Of a stretch of 64,000 nucleotides of DNA, positions 36,975 to 48,690 are shown in pieces. The notes beneath the pieces were generated by a model. That model had not been told where the DNA came from, made no database searches, and saw only the letters and a list, made by a program, of their open reading frames with translations. The translations under genes were made by a program, and so were the position numbers. This stretch comes from Zizania palustris. Taxonomy: Eukaryota > Streptophyta > Magnoliopsida > Poales > Poaceae. The stretch covers positions 22,055,913 through 22,119,912 of the forward strand of contig JAAALK010000086.1 of assembly GCA_019279435.1 (NCBI GenBank), read 5' to 3'. Numbering within the stretch: position 1 is the stretch's first letter; every line of letters begins with the position of its first letter.

Positions 36975-37275
36975 CTACTGGGAATTTTTTTTAAATTTAT
37001 TTTTTTTAAAAAAAAATCAAATCTATATGGCTGTTTGAAAATTTTGAAAAAAATAGCATGCAGTTGACACCTGAAGTGCCGACTGGATGTCACGTCAGCT
37101 CTAGTCAGCACTTGAAATGCCGACTGGAGCACTTGAAGTGCTGATTAGAACTGACGTGATAGAATTTGATAGGGGCAACATCCAATCGACACTTCAAGTG
37201 CTGACCACATGCTATGTTTGCAAATTTTTTAAACGGCTATACAAATTTGATTTTTTTTAAAAAAAAATCCTCCAC
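36975..37275. repeat. imperfect 300-bp inverted repeat
   Basis: The arms share AAAAATCAAAT(C/T)TATA(T/G)(G/A)GC(T/C)GTTT...ATAGCATG, one forward near 37005-37060 and one reversed near 37207-37270. The centre holds short repeats of CACTTGAAGTGC / AGTGCCGACTGG. A half copy of the same arm is seen at about 47030-47110 beside the gap. Confidence 0.65.
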
Positions 37276-37823
37276 GGGTCATCGAGAGATCGGGAATGTC
37301 ATTGGCTCGATATGTTCCCACCATTTTATTTTTATGGCACGAAACAGTGCTCTGATTCTCCAATGATGGAATGGATGTAGAAAGACGTGCCTTAGACAAA
37401 TAATTACCTGATCTACGCCAATTGTTTATCACTTTGTTTCCCCTCACCTCCTTATTAAATAGGATCATAGTCTCCTTAAATCAACTAACAGTTGGATGTC
37501 TAATAGCTAGAACTATTAATATTAGTTAATATGTCCGTTTGGATATTTTAGGTTAATAGGCGGCTAAAGTTAATTTCAAATTTGTTACAGTACTCGCACT
37601 ATATGCATATAGGTGCAAGTGTAATTAGTCAAAAGTTCAGTATTAGCTCAAATTAGTCCGGTTTTGTAAATTAATGGGCTAACAATTAGTCAGGCTGCCT
37701 AGGCCAAGCAAAGAGTTAATAAATAGTCTATCTATTCGTTGTACTGTTTGAATCAACTATGACTAATTTTTAGTAGTTAATGTCCGTGTATCTAAATATG
37801 GTCTTAGTAAAAATTCATACTGT

Positions 37824-39460
37824 CACTAATCGCATCAGCTCCCGTGATACTATCACTTCCTCCGCTTCACTCGATCATCAAAAATACGCTGCAAATATCA
37901 AAACATGTATCATTGTGCCCTAGTGGAAAATATACTCACGATTCCACTAAAACTGACACTAAACTTTCTAATCAAGATGTATCTTTGTTCTTGCCTGTAT
38001 TGACGACTTAACTGTTGAGGTGATTGTCAAAAGGCTTGGCGAATTTGTTAATCAAAATCTGGAGGAAATTCTGGATCTGGTGGTGTTGCATTTGCATCCG
38101 GAGTGTGCTTCTCGAACGGACGAAAAACTGGATGCAAAAGTAGAAGAAGTTCGGAAAACTAGAAAGTTCCCGTACCTTTTCTAATTGGCAAATTTCATGG
38201 TATACTAGAAATATCGTGGACCGTTTATTTATTTTGATCTAATGACTAGGGTTAAAAATAGTGATCTATTATCTTCTAGAAGGTAATATGTAACCTTTAT
38301 TTTTCTGCGCAAATTTCCAATTTTATGTGCTAACTTTCTAATTTTCTGCATATACTTTCTAATCATATATCGGTACTAAGTATTTAAACCTAACTAAGGG
38401 GGTGTTTGGTTCCACCTTGCTAAACTTTATGGACTAAAGTTTAGTCCCTTTTAGTCCCTAAGTTGGGGACTAAAAGGGGACTAAAAAAGACTAAACTTTA
38501 GTCCCTAAAGTTTAGCCATTTAGTCACCATGAGGTTGCTAAAAGGGACTAAAAGAGACTATTGATATGGTTTGCCCCTCATTAATGCTCCTTGGGATTGG
38601 AAAAAGATTATATGCGGATATTTATTAAGGGTAATTTGGTCATTTTTTACCAGCTTTAATAACATTTAGTCCCTAAAACCAAACATGTAGGACCTAAAAT
38701 TTAGTCTAAGTGAATAAGGAGAGAGTAAAGTTTAGTTTAGTCCTAAAGAAACTAAACAGAGCCTAAAATCAATGATTCAGATTAATCTTAAGTATTACGA
38801 ATTAAAACGTATTGAATGTACCGGTAACAAAGCCCTTCTAATTACATACATTTTGAATCCAGACACTCCATGATAGGAGGATCCAGAAGTAGATGCACTA
38901 AACACTCCCTTAACTATTATAATAATTAATCGAAACATTTATATTATTCATTAAAAAAAGGCTGAAACAGACTCAGTTTCCATTTGGATCCCATTAATTA
39001 ATAGTTAGCAACAAAAAATAGTTTTACCACGTCCAAACAGTTAAATTAATTGGTGAACTGACTATTAGCTTATTGACTAACTAATGGTTAGTCCATTAGT
39101 CTATAAAAGTGAACTAATTTGAGTTAATAGAGTTATTTATACTATTTTGCCCCTACGCAGACAATCAGAGAACATCGTACAAACAGTTTGGAGCATGTAA
39201 ATAAATCTTGCATCATTAGCAGCTGTTTTCCGCGGTATGGTTTTGAACCACCGTTACTGCGCTGAATATCACGAGGTAAGCATCAAGTATCAAGTGAATG
39301 CTAACTGAACTCCAAATAGGAATTTAGGATTAGGATGCATGTCAAATATGTAGGATGTACTGCACGGTGACTTTTGGGGATGTGCACCGTGCACGGCATC
39401 AAGCACGTTCCAGGAACAAAAGCACATGGAGATGTTTCAAGCCTTCAAGGCTCACGAAGG
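37824..39460 (+). pseudogene. duplicated, decayed 3' fragment of UTP10
   Basis: 37824-38180 aligns with the middle to end of UTP10 exon 34 (about 13967-14373), with many substitutions, indels and stops. 38870-38975 resembles intron 37 (about 16530-16690), and 39170-39455 resembles the 3' flank (17080-17390). Exons 35-38 are deleted or unrecognisable. It lies immediately next to the upstream flank of pseudokinase copy 1, so it marks the junction of a tandem segmental duplication. It cannot make a useful protein. Confidence 0.85.
38398..38763. mobile_element. Tourist-like MITE
   Basis: 366 bp with ends GGGGGTGTTTGGTTCC and AAACTAAACAGAGCC (inverted), flanked by TAA (38395-38397, 38764-38766). 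The interior is rich in ACTAAA(A/G)TTTAGTCC palindromes. It lies inside the duplicated UTP10 fragment. Confidence 0.75.
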
Positions 39461-39657
39461 TTCCGAGGATTTTTACTCTATTTACCGATCATAAATTTCG
39501 AGGACACCGTAAAATCTTTATATTATAATTTAGTATCGAATCCTATAATATTATAATTCGGTATCAAATTTATATTTTATAATACAACAAATTTCTCGCG
39601 GTGATCGTTTCCATTTCATTAACCTATTAACCTTCACTCTCCGATCAACAACTATTA

Positions 39658-40107
39658 GGTGTCGTTTCGTTCAGAGACAAGGTGGGATGAGACGGTTCTG
39701 TCCTAGTTTTTTGGATAGAATCGTCTTATCTCGTGTTTGGTTGTGAGGGGTGGGGATGTCCTAGTTTTGTGTTTGGTTGGTGGGTTGAGAGAAATGAGAC
39801 TATGTCCCGAACATCCGTCCCACACCGAAACATCTTCGGTCCATTTCGAAACCTCCGCCCATCCCTAATGTTTTCGTCTCGGAACCTTCGACCCACCACA
39901 GAACCTCTAGCCCCGTCCCGGAGCCTCCACGCACGAGGTGGGACGAGCTCGTCCCTCCTTTTCTTGGGGACAAGTTCGTCCCAAATATTGGAGGAATATT
40001 CCTTGCTGGGACGAGTCCGTCCCACCTGACTCCGAACCAAACACTGTAAAAAAATAGAACCGTCCCATCCTATCCATCCCATCTCGTCACTCGAACCAAA
40101 CACCGCC
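39658..40107. mobile_element. Tourist-like MITE
   Basis: 450 bp with ends GGTGTCGTTTCGTTC and CGAACCAAACACCGCC (inverted), flanked by TTA (39655-39657, 40108-40110). GC-rich interior with GGGACGAG/CTCGTCCC inverted motifs; chance frames on both strands. Confidence 0.75.
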
Positions 40108-40795
40108 TTAAATATGATTGTTGTTTCCTATGAGAGGATTAAAGGGACAGGCTAGCATTCCAACAATAAAGAGATGTTGACAAGATGTCACTGCATAGTG
40201 ATTGTCCAAAGTTATACCCTCTCTCCCCGTACTAACAAATTATAGGATTAGCAAGAACAATATCTCTTTGATCTATTAATTAAGGTAGATAAGTGTATAT
40301 CTAGAATTGACTCGTAAAACAATGAGTGGAGTAGAGTAATAAATTGTAGCATGTGTGCTTTACAGGTATTAAGGGAATTTCGAACAATAAAACTGATCAT
40401 ATTTTATATTTTAGCATAGAGCTGTACTTCTTTGTTCGCCACTGATGTCTTTGTGGAAATATGAAATAACCAAGGACAGGAGACACCTTTGAGCAATCAT
40501 TGCCTTCAGTAAACAGTGTTGCCTTCTTGTCGGATTCAGAACACTTGGGCAATACATACCCAAGACAATAAAGAAAATTCTTTATAAGAAGGCCACATTC
40601 ATCGAAAGCACAACCAACTATTGTCTGCCATACGGAGTCGTCAAGAAGGTTTGGTCGAAACTATACATGCTTCATGCTTGTTTCTTCTGAAGTGCATCAG
40701 AACACACCATTCTCACATTTTCGGATTTCCCCGCGAAAAGCCCTGCTGCAGCCTACAGGCTTCAGCACAAGAGATAACATGGATAAATACTAATA

Positions 40796-43124
40796 CTATC
40801 TTGCTATTTCTTCAAGCATTTTGAGTATACGCTTGGTGTCTGGTCTCAAGGATGGTGATGGGTTACAGCAAGCGGTTGCCAATTCAAAGAAGGCATTTAG
40901 ATTCTGGTCCTTGCCTGAGCTCTTACTTTGTTTGATTAGCTCTGAGCTGAATGCATCAGATATCTTCCTCTCCAGGACTAGATTTCTGAAAGAGGTAGGC
41001 AAATGGATGTCTCGGGCATTGGGGGAGCTACTGTTTGCTGCCTCCTTTTGAGCAAGCATCTCGAGAAGAATTACCCCCAAGCTGTAGATATCACTCTCCC
41101 TCGTGGCTTCCCTCATCTTGATCAGCTCCGGAGCCTTATAGCCCTGCATTGCAGATGTTTCAAGCATCTGTTGTGCTGCGGCAGGATTCAGCAGAAGGTA
41201 GAGGCCAAAGTCTGATATCCTCGGCTGGAAATCAGCATCAAGCATAATGTTATTTGTCTTCAGGTTGCCATGAATTATTGGTTTCTGTGATCCTGTGTGA
41301 AGGCGATCCAGTCCCTTGACAATGCCAATAGATAACTTGCAAATTATCTTCCATCCCTGTGAAATATTGATTCCCTCTGCAGGTAAAAATAACATATGAT
41401 GACCATAAGTACAGAAAACATAAACATGATGCTGAGAAACTCATCATTTAAGAACTTACTTGACCAATTACTGCCTCACATTAGTAATGGGTAAATCTAA
41501 TGGCATTACCAACAAAAAGAATCACCCACTTTGGACCGAGTTGTGTATAGATTCAAAACTGGAAAAGGTAAAACAAAATGGCTACTGGCTGAGTTCAGGA
41601 AATCATGGCCATAAGGTTAAGCTTGGGAACTCACAACTTCTAACCCAAAATTCAAATGAAATTTTCTTGGCAGGTTACAGCTTGAATAGGTTAGCCAAAA
41701 GAGATTTGAAACTGTCCTTTTCAAATACTAACTACAATCATATCTAAATGACTCAAGAGTTGTTGGCAACAAAACAAAAACACCAAAAATGTTTAGAATA
41801 AAATACAATAGTCATCTTTGTGAGTCTATCTATATGTGGCCACTTGATGGATCAACATACCATGTTTAAATCACAGAATACGATTCAATAACTTCCTGCA
41901 AACAAGAACTGAAAAATGCCGGAACACAAACAGCTACAGCCTACAAGACATGACCAATTGGCCAGCATAATGTCAAGAACAAGATACCAATGTCCAAACA
42001 CACTTTTATAAGGGCACATTTATCTTTAATAAGGAAAAACCTTTTTAACTGCAATTGAAGATAAATATTTTCCCAAAGCATTGATTTGACAGAGGACTAT
42101 ATGACACATGAACTAATTACTATTATAAGAAAGGATGCAAATCTTAAAAGAAATAGTATCAAAATGGAATGAGATTGCTACTGGTGAACCAAATACCCTA
42201 AGAAAATTAAAAATCAAGCTCTGTAAAGTGTCCAAGTTAACAACCAAGCAGTAAAGTTTGTGAAAAACTTTATGTGCTGTCCTATGCTCTGATTAACGAC
42301 AAGAGCACAACGTGTAACAGTGCAGACACGTGGCTAAAAGTAAGAGAAAAAACCCACACTGCAAGGCTGTGTAATAGTGCCCACAACAACAAATTGCTTA
42401 ATCTTCACAGCATTATTTCCCGCGACGCTTTTAGCGCCGAATCATTGAGCAAAATGACTAGTATGCGTCTAAATTGAATTTCACATTTTTGATTTTTTCA
42501 GATGATTAGCGTTGCCCAAAGATAACTTGGTTTGAAAGCAAAGCAAACGAGATTACACTAGGTTCAAGCATGCGAGAGGACATAGGCTGACCTTGCAGGA
42601 ACCGCCGGAGCGAGCCGGCGGCGTAGAAGGGATGCACGAGCAGCATCTCCCCACGCGGGCCGACGTAGAGCGCGCGGATCGGCACGACGTTGGGGTGCTG
42701 CACGGCACCGAGGAGCCGCGCCGCCGCCACAGCCTCGTCAGCAGCCGCGGCACAGACCGGCCGGATGAAACGGAGCAGCGCCACCGCCTCGCCGGCGCTC
42801 AGCCCAGCGCGGTACAGCGTGCTGTGACCCGACTTGGCAACCACCTCCCCAGGCGCCTCGAGGATCGCGGCCACCGTCAGCGCCTCACCCCCGGCGAACC
42901 TCACCAGCGCCTCCTCCACCCCGCCGCCGCCACCGTACGCGCTCGAACCTCCGCCCACCTGGAACCGTTCCGCCCTGGCGCCGTGCGATGGCAGCACCGC
43001 GCCCCTCCTCCGCCACCGCCACCGCCGACGCCGGTGGCAGCGGACGACGAAAGTAGCAGACGAACAGCCCGACGAGGACGGCGAGGACCGCGAAGAGCAC
43101 GGCATTGATGACTTTCCTGCGCAT
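40796..43124 (-). CDS. TMKL1-like pseudokinase, copy 2 (possible frameshift in exon 1)
   Basis: Duplicate of the gene at 22469-24810 with the same structure: exon 1 43124-42592, intron 42591-41377, exon 2 41376-40796 (581 nt, same length as copy 1). The start MRRKVINAVLF and membrane segment read normally, but near 43050-43052 an A run is one base longer than in copy 1 (AAA against AA). This separates the membrane segment from the kinase-like domain. From there on the other frame continues intact to the stop. The domain shares the missing VAIK lysine and HGN in place of HRD. It is either a real frameshift or a sequencing error. An in-frame upstream extension reaching 43309 has no counterpart in copy 1. 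Confidence 0.8.
41377..42591 (-). other. intron of pseudokinase copy 2
   Basis: 1,215 bp, clearly homologous to the intron of copy 1 with scattered indels and substitutions. No nested gene. Confidence 0.7.
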
Positions 43125-43339
43125 TTGCTCCGTGGTCGACTCGAGCTCGATGCGCCAGACAGCGGCGTGCTCGGTTCTAGGGGAGCAAGCGGATCTAGCG
43201 GTAGGGTTTGTTGGTTTCGCCGAGCCCTTCTCCCCTTCTCCCTTCCCCCTTCCCCCTTCCCTCGCCTTACGTCCTTGGGTAGCTTTGTGTGTTTTGGTTT
43301 GGTTTGCATTTCACTTGCCGTCTTGCTAGTTTGATGAGG

Positions 43340-43757
43340 TTTTACTCGTATCGGATTTTGTATATTAATTTAAATGACTAAATATAAACTAATTATAAAA
43401 ATAATTATAGAATAATTTGCGAGACGAATTTATTAAACATAATTAATTAATTATTAATAAATATTATTGTAGCATCACATTGTCAAATCATGACATCTAA
43501 TTATAAAAATAATTACAGAATCGGAAAATAATCCGCGAGTCGAATTTATTAAACCTAATTAATCAATGATTAACAAATGTTTATTGTAACATCACATTGT
43601 CAAATCATAACATAATTAGGCTCATTAGATTTATCTCGCGAATAATCCACTAATTATAAATAGATTTTGCAAACAATCTATATTTAATATTCTAAATAAT
43701 ATCTAAATATTAGATACGATGATGCTAAAATTTTAGCTCTAATCCGAACACCTCCGG
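43340..43757. mobile_element. MITE family A copy 3, internally duplicated
   Basis: The interior block (A/G)CATCACATTGTCAAATCAT(A/G)ACAT with flanking TTATTAAAC(A/C)TAATTAAT occurs twice (about 43430-43500 and 43545-43615). It is the reverse complement of blocks in the copies at 17.7 and 25.1/36.1 kb. Confidence 0.65.
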
Positions 43758-44217
43758 TCCAGATTTTATTCATTTCGAGAGGAAAGTTTGGGCGACAACG
43801 CGACGCAGTGATGCGAGCTTCTTTTACTTTTTGCCATTAGGCTGGGGGTCGGCTTGAGTTGACTTGACGTCTCGATGTTTTAAAACCATGCAAGTGTGTG
43901 TGTGTTTTTGTTTAGGGGTTTTACAGTATATTCTTGCTTTTCAGTCAGTAGCAGGTAAGATGTCAATTTCTTTTAAAAGTGACAGTCAGTAAAAAAATGA
44001 ATTGTTCTCGATTCGATCTTTCTTAGAATTTGTCTTATTTCATTGTGTGATCACTTTCCGAAAAAATAATAGCACCCAAATCTTCATGTTTGACCGATAA
44101 CGCAGGCAATATCGAAATAATAAAGATTATTTATTTTTATAGATTCAACGAACACAATTTAAAAAATGATGTCTTATCTTTAAAAAGTTATGGATCACTT
44201 TGGTCTATAACTGTTAT

Positions 44218-44556
44218 TAAAGGCATGTTTGGATCCAATGTTGTATTCAAGGGACTAATGCAAAGCGACTAAAATCAGTCTTATTTTGATCAAGTGACTA
44301 AAATAAAGATTAAAAACTTTATTGGTGTGGAGAATGATTCAAATACCTCTCATTTATTACTTCTTGCTTTTCATGCATGCATGATGAGAATAAGGGTGAG
44401 AAATGGGGCATTTTAGCCCATTTTAGCTCTTCCTGGAGGTTAACGGGACTAAAAAATTTTAGCCTCTTTTAGCTCTTGCTGTTTGTATCTTTAGCCTCTA
44501 AAGTGACTAAATTTTAGTCAATTTACTTTAGCTCCTTGATCCAAACAGAACTTAAG
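44218..44556. mobile_element. Tourist-like MITE
   Basis: Ends AGGCATGTTTGGATCC and GATCCAAACAGAACTT (inverted) with TTAA beside both. Interior ACTAAAATTTAGTC motifs resemble the element at 38398. Confidence 0.6.
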
Positions 44557-44559
44557 TAA

Positions 44560-45080
44560 GAGTAGAGAGTGAAAATATTGCAATCCTAAAACGATAGGAC
44601 ACACTGGCATTTGTTCTGAAATACAGTAACTTTCATGTACACCTAGGCTGCTAGGCAGTTGAGAACTTGTGATGCTTGCACGGATGCCCTAATAATCACT
44701 TTGCACAATGCACGAGATTTGCGCGGGATTTCTTCACCCGTTCTCGGTGATACGACCATAATAATGTTGGCGATTTTGCTGCGATACGCGATGATAGTAC
44801 AACAAGTACATACATATACTTCCTACCAACCATGTACAGCATTAATGTTCCTGCACTGAAGTATACTAATGCATTGCCATTTCTTTTTTTTTTCTATTTC
44901 TATTTCTTTTGCGTTGTGGACAATGACAATCGTGGTGGCACCTGATGCCTGCCCTGCATCTGCCATTCCATATTTCCATTCGCCATCGAGAGATCAATTG
45001 CTTGTTCTTTATCACTTTGTTGCTCCTCACCTCCTTAAACAGATACACTTTGTTCTGTTGAGAAAACGTATCTGCTTGAT
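44560..45080. repeat. duplicated upstream flank of the pseudokinase, copy 2
   Basis: Blocks here (AGAGTAGAGAGTGAAAA, TTGCGTTGTGGACAATG, CTCACCTCCTTA) match, in order, 36378-37455 upstream of copy 1 beyond the Sirevirus. The duplicated unit thus extends past the gene into its upstream region. Confidence 0.75.
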
Positions 45081-45179
45081 TTTGCTGTTGAGCTGTTCGT
45101 TGCGTATGGATTGTTCCGGTGATAATAAGAATGCGCTCAGTTGGTCCTCGTCGCATCGTAACCATCGTTTGATAACCTA

Positions 45180-46020
45180 GCGGAGTGTGACACCGGCAAA
45201 CACAAGCAAGTACATACACGCGACGGGGACACACACACACACACTCACGGACCTGTTTGCATCGGAAACGACGGGGTACAGTACGGTACGACGCAGGGCG
45301 CCCCGCGCGCACCAGCAGCAATGCAGTAATGTACAAATGTTGGACCTTGACACCGACGGCGTCCGGGATCACGCCGTGGCCTGTGGCGAAGCAGACCGAT
45401 CGATCGAAGCAGACCGACCGAGACATCGGGAATGCTGGCAGAATGCTAGATTCTGCGGCACAGCTCGCACGCGACGCGACGCGACGCAAGCTCGCACGGC
45501 GGCATCGCGCAGGCACGGCGTGGCGGTGGCGTGCAATGCGGTTACGCGTGTTCTCGTGGAAGGCGTCGCGCCCGGCACGCGACGGTGCAGCATAGCGCCC
45601 GGCCTCGGTCGATCGCACGGGGGAGGGCAGCGTCGATGCCGGCCCGCGAGCCCGACGTCTTGGGCTAGGAACCAATCTCTGGGAAAGTTAATAGTGGCCC
45701 GGTGAAGCAAAATTCGCACCAAACCGGGCCGAGAGTTTCGTTTGCTCTGGTTCATGTCGATCACTCGATGATCCGGTGGCTGAAACATGGACGAAAACTT
45801 CTACCGATTACCAGGCTTCTCGCAGAAAAAGGAGACAACGGGAATCAAATGGTACGTAGGCTCATGGCACGAACTGTAATAGGTTCAACGGCTTGCTGCA
45901 TCCGAATCTGCTCCCTGAACTGGCTAACTGGTCGGCTTTCCTGTCCACCTCGTCCTCCACCTACTCTGGCGATGGCGTCGTCGCCAACTTGAAGAGCTCT
46001 TCGTCGCATGTTGTGTCGTC
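45180..46020. other. GC-rich intergenic stretch, no gene recognised
   Basis: It starts with a short (CA)n run (45229-45245), then GC-rich sequence rich in GCGACGC and CGATCGA motifs. Long open frames occur on both strands at once, as expected from composition. No recognisable domain or splice pattern supports a gene. Confidence 0.5.
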
Positions 46021-46200
46021 TCTGATGTATTGATATTTCACCCGGCTCATGTTCTCGTATCCGATATGTATGCGATACACCGATACTTCACCGATACTCG
46101 TATTGGCAACGTATCGAATAATAAAGATAAAAACAAATCAAAATAATTTCCGACATTTTTCCAATACATCTGCGATACTTTTATAACCCATTAAAAGTTT
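46020..46200. repeat. CGATAC/GTATCG motif cluster
   Basis: The hexamer CGATAC or its complement recurs about seven times within 150 bp. Such clusters occur in subterminal regions of DNA transposons, but no ends were found. Confidence 0.35.
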
Positions 46201-47194
46201 AGCCCAATAACATAAACCTTACTCCTCTCTCAACAACACAGTCCCTACCGCACAACTCATTCTCTCCCGTCCCTAGCCACACAGCTCCGGGCGCCTCAAG
46301 TCGTCGCCAGCTCACTGTCGCCCGCCACCGCAGAGCCGCCGTTGTCGCCCCGCCCCGCCCCGCCTCTAGGTTCTAGCATCGGCACGCCCCGCTCCGCCTC
46401 GACCTACCGCTGGCCACCACCATAGCCGCCCAACCAAGCCCTTGGACGACCGCGAACAACACAACCTTGGCGGCGAAGATGGAAGGGAACACCAGCGTTA
46501 GAGCCTACTGCAATCTGACGGAAACATCTCCGCCGCAAACTCATAGCTTGCTCTGGAACCACCGCATCCGCCATTGCAGGAGTATAACTGCTTCGCACAC
46601 GAGTATTTTGTCGTCAGCTTCTCGTGTGCCTCAGAGCTAGCTAGCTAGCTAGCTATGGCGGCGAGCTGGAACCATGTAATCCTCTGGTTTTGGGTGAGGA
46701 GAGGCTTAGCTGCTAATTGAAACGTAGGAATGTGTGATTGAAACTGCGGGAATGTGCTCTAGAATCTAGAGCTAGTCATTCGGAAGATTCAATGTGTGTA
46801 CAGATGAATGGATAGGGGAGGCTAGATTGTGCAGGAGAATGTAGGCATGTTGTAGCTTGGTGATGCCACTCACAGACCCATGGCGGCACGGCCCTTGCCA
46901 ATCCCAAGTTGGTCTCGGACTCTGCACGCAAACTATCAGCAAAGCAGCCATGCACTTTGGATGGCCAGCCGCAAAGCATCGAAACACCCAAGGAGAGGCC
47001 CCGGTTCAAGGATGCTACATACATAATGGATTTAAAAAAATTGTAATTTTTTTTTAAAAAAATCAAATTTGCATAACGGTTTGAAAAAATTCAAGAAGAG
47101 TAGCAGGTCAGCCAACCGTCTGCCCACTAGGCCCACTTAGCCGACCAAGAGTGACTGGCGCCCGAGCCCGACGCCGCTCGTCGTGCCCCGTGCC

Positions 47195-47294
47195 NNNNNN
47201 NNNNNNNNNNNNNNNNNNNNNNNNNNNNNNNNNNNNNNNNNNNNNNNNNNNNNNNNNNNNNNNNNNNNNNNNNNNNNNNNNNNNNNNNNNNNNN
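47195..47294. other. assembly gap
   Basis: 100 undetermined bases (N), a conventional placeholder length, so the true distance is unknown. Confidence 1.
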
Positions 47295-48278
47295 TAGCTC
47301 GACGGTGATGGTATCATCTGTGGCGGTTGGGAACTAATTAATGAACCATTATCGATGAATGCATCCGCATCTATCCGTAGCTAGTATATATGCCTTATTA
47401 CCACATGTAAGTGATAAATATAATCATTTGTGGTGGTTCGTAATGACCATCATATCCGACACAAACATTTGGACTATCTATTATGGATCGATGGTATCAA
47501 CGCTCATAGTCATTAATCGTGCATAGTAAGACGGCATGGATGTTGAAGTTCTTTTGATCATACAAATCCCATGTCCGAATCATATCTCCCTTCTCATTAA
47601 AATTCTAGAGTGTGTACGTGCAGATTGTCCACAATATGTTTCAAGTAAATTAGCATCAATGCCATTAACATGTTATCTCAGTCTTTGCATTAACGTACCA
47701 TCATCATGAGGTACTTTCTCTTCATTTGCATGCACACCAAGGAACTTAGGTAGGGTATGTTGTAGTTGCGAAGAATAATTGGTAAGTGCTATATCTGCCG
47801 GCTACCCATGTTAAAAGAAGCTAGGGTTAATGCTGCTGTCGATCTGTACCCAAACTGAACATTGTGTTTCTCAGGTCTACAATAAACTATCGATATTCCT
47901 CAATTGCATGAAATTTTTAGGGTGTCTTAGCTTACCATATACTATCTTCGTTTCACATTGTAAGTCATTCTGACTTAAGAGCTAGGTAGGGTATGTTGGA
48001 GTATCAGTTTTATGATCACATGAGTACCAACAATTTAACTTGGCTTCCTAGGGATTAGTAACATTCATTTCAAAAGAGAGATAATAGGGGACCAACCTTA
48101 GTAGGATATGAATTTTTATAGTTTTCGAGGAGAAACCAACAGATAGTTAGGTACCGTAATTTTTAATATCAATTTTAATATCTCTGAGATATTGAGAAGT
48201 ACCAAAACTAACACTAAAAAATATAGTTCCTCTCGATACTCCTTAAGGATAGTAAAATCACTCTAGTCATCACTACAC
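47295..48278. other. intergenic, nothing recognised
   Basis: AT-rich sequence between the gap and the copia element. No protein, RNA or terminal repeat identified. Confidence 0.4.
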
Positions 48279-48690
48279 TGTAAGTTCTAATGACTTAGGG
48301 TTCTTAGGATCGCCTAGGGTTAGAGCCAGTAGGGTATAAACTTGGGTGTGTACCTTGCAATGTGCTCCAGGATGAGGAGGACGCCATGGCCGGTGCTGTG
48401 GCGTCTGATTCCGTTGAACGGCGGTGGAGGTTAGGGAACCTTCCCGTTGCTTCGGCACAATCACTTAGATCGGTGGGACTTAGGGTTTTCTGGGAGAGGC
48501 AGAGGGGAAAAGGTCGAACGCGATCATGGACTCAAGCCTCTCCTTATATAGTGCCGCGCAACAGGGGGCCCCTAACAGAATCTGTTTGGGCGCTCCCGAT
48601 CACCGCGCTAGTTGGATTTGGGCGCCTATGCGCATGCGGAGAGGAGAGGGACTTAGTCTCCCTCTCCTCTCGGGAGATCTGTAGCTAACA
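48279..48690 (-). repeat. left LTR (3' LTR) of the decayed copia element
   Basis: 412 bp; a TATA motif (CTATATAAGG on the minus strand, about 48542-48551) fits minus orientation. It looks identical to the LTR at 54088-54499. Confidence 0.9.

Noticed and set aside
43125..43309. Upstream in-frame extension as the true start of pseudokinase copy 2
   Set aside because: It has no counterpart in copy 1, is basic and low-complexity, and is explained by the frame break near 43051.
44866..45705. Large open frames on both strands (up to 269 codons)
   Set aside because: GC-rich composition, no domain, no splice or conservation signal. Part of the stretch is duplicated non-coding flank.
47108..47317. 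Minus-strand frame across the N gap
   Set aside because: Half of it is undetermined sequence.
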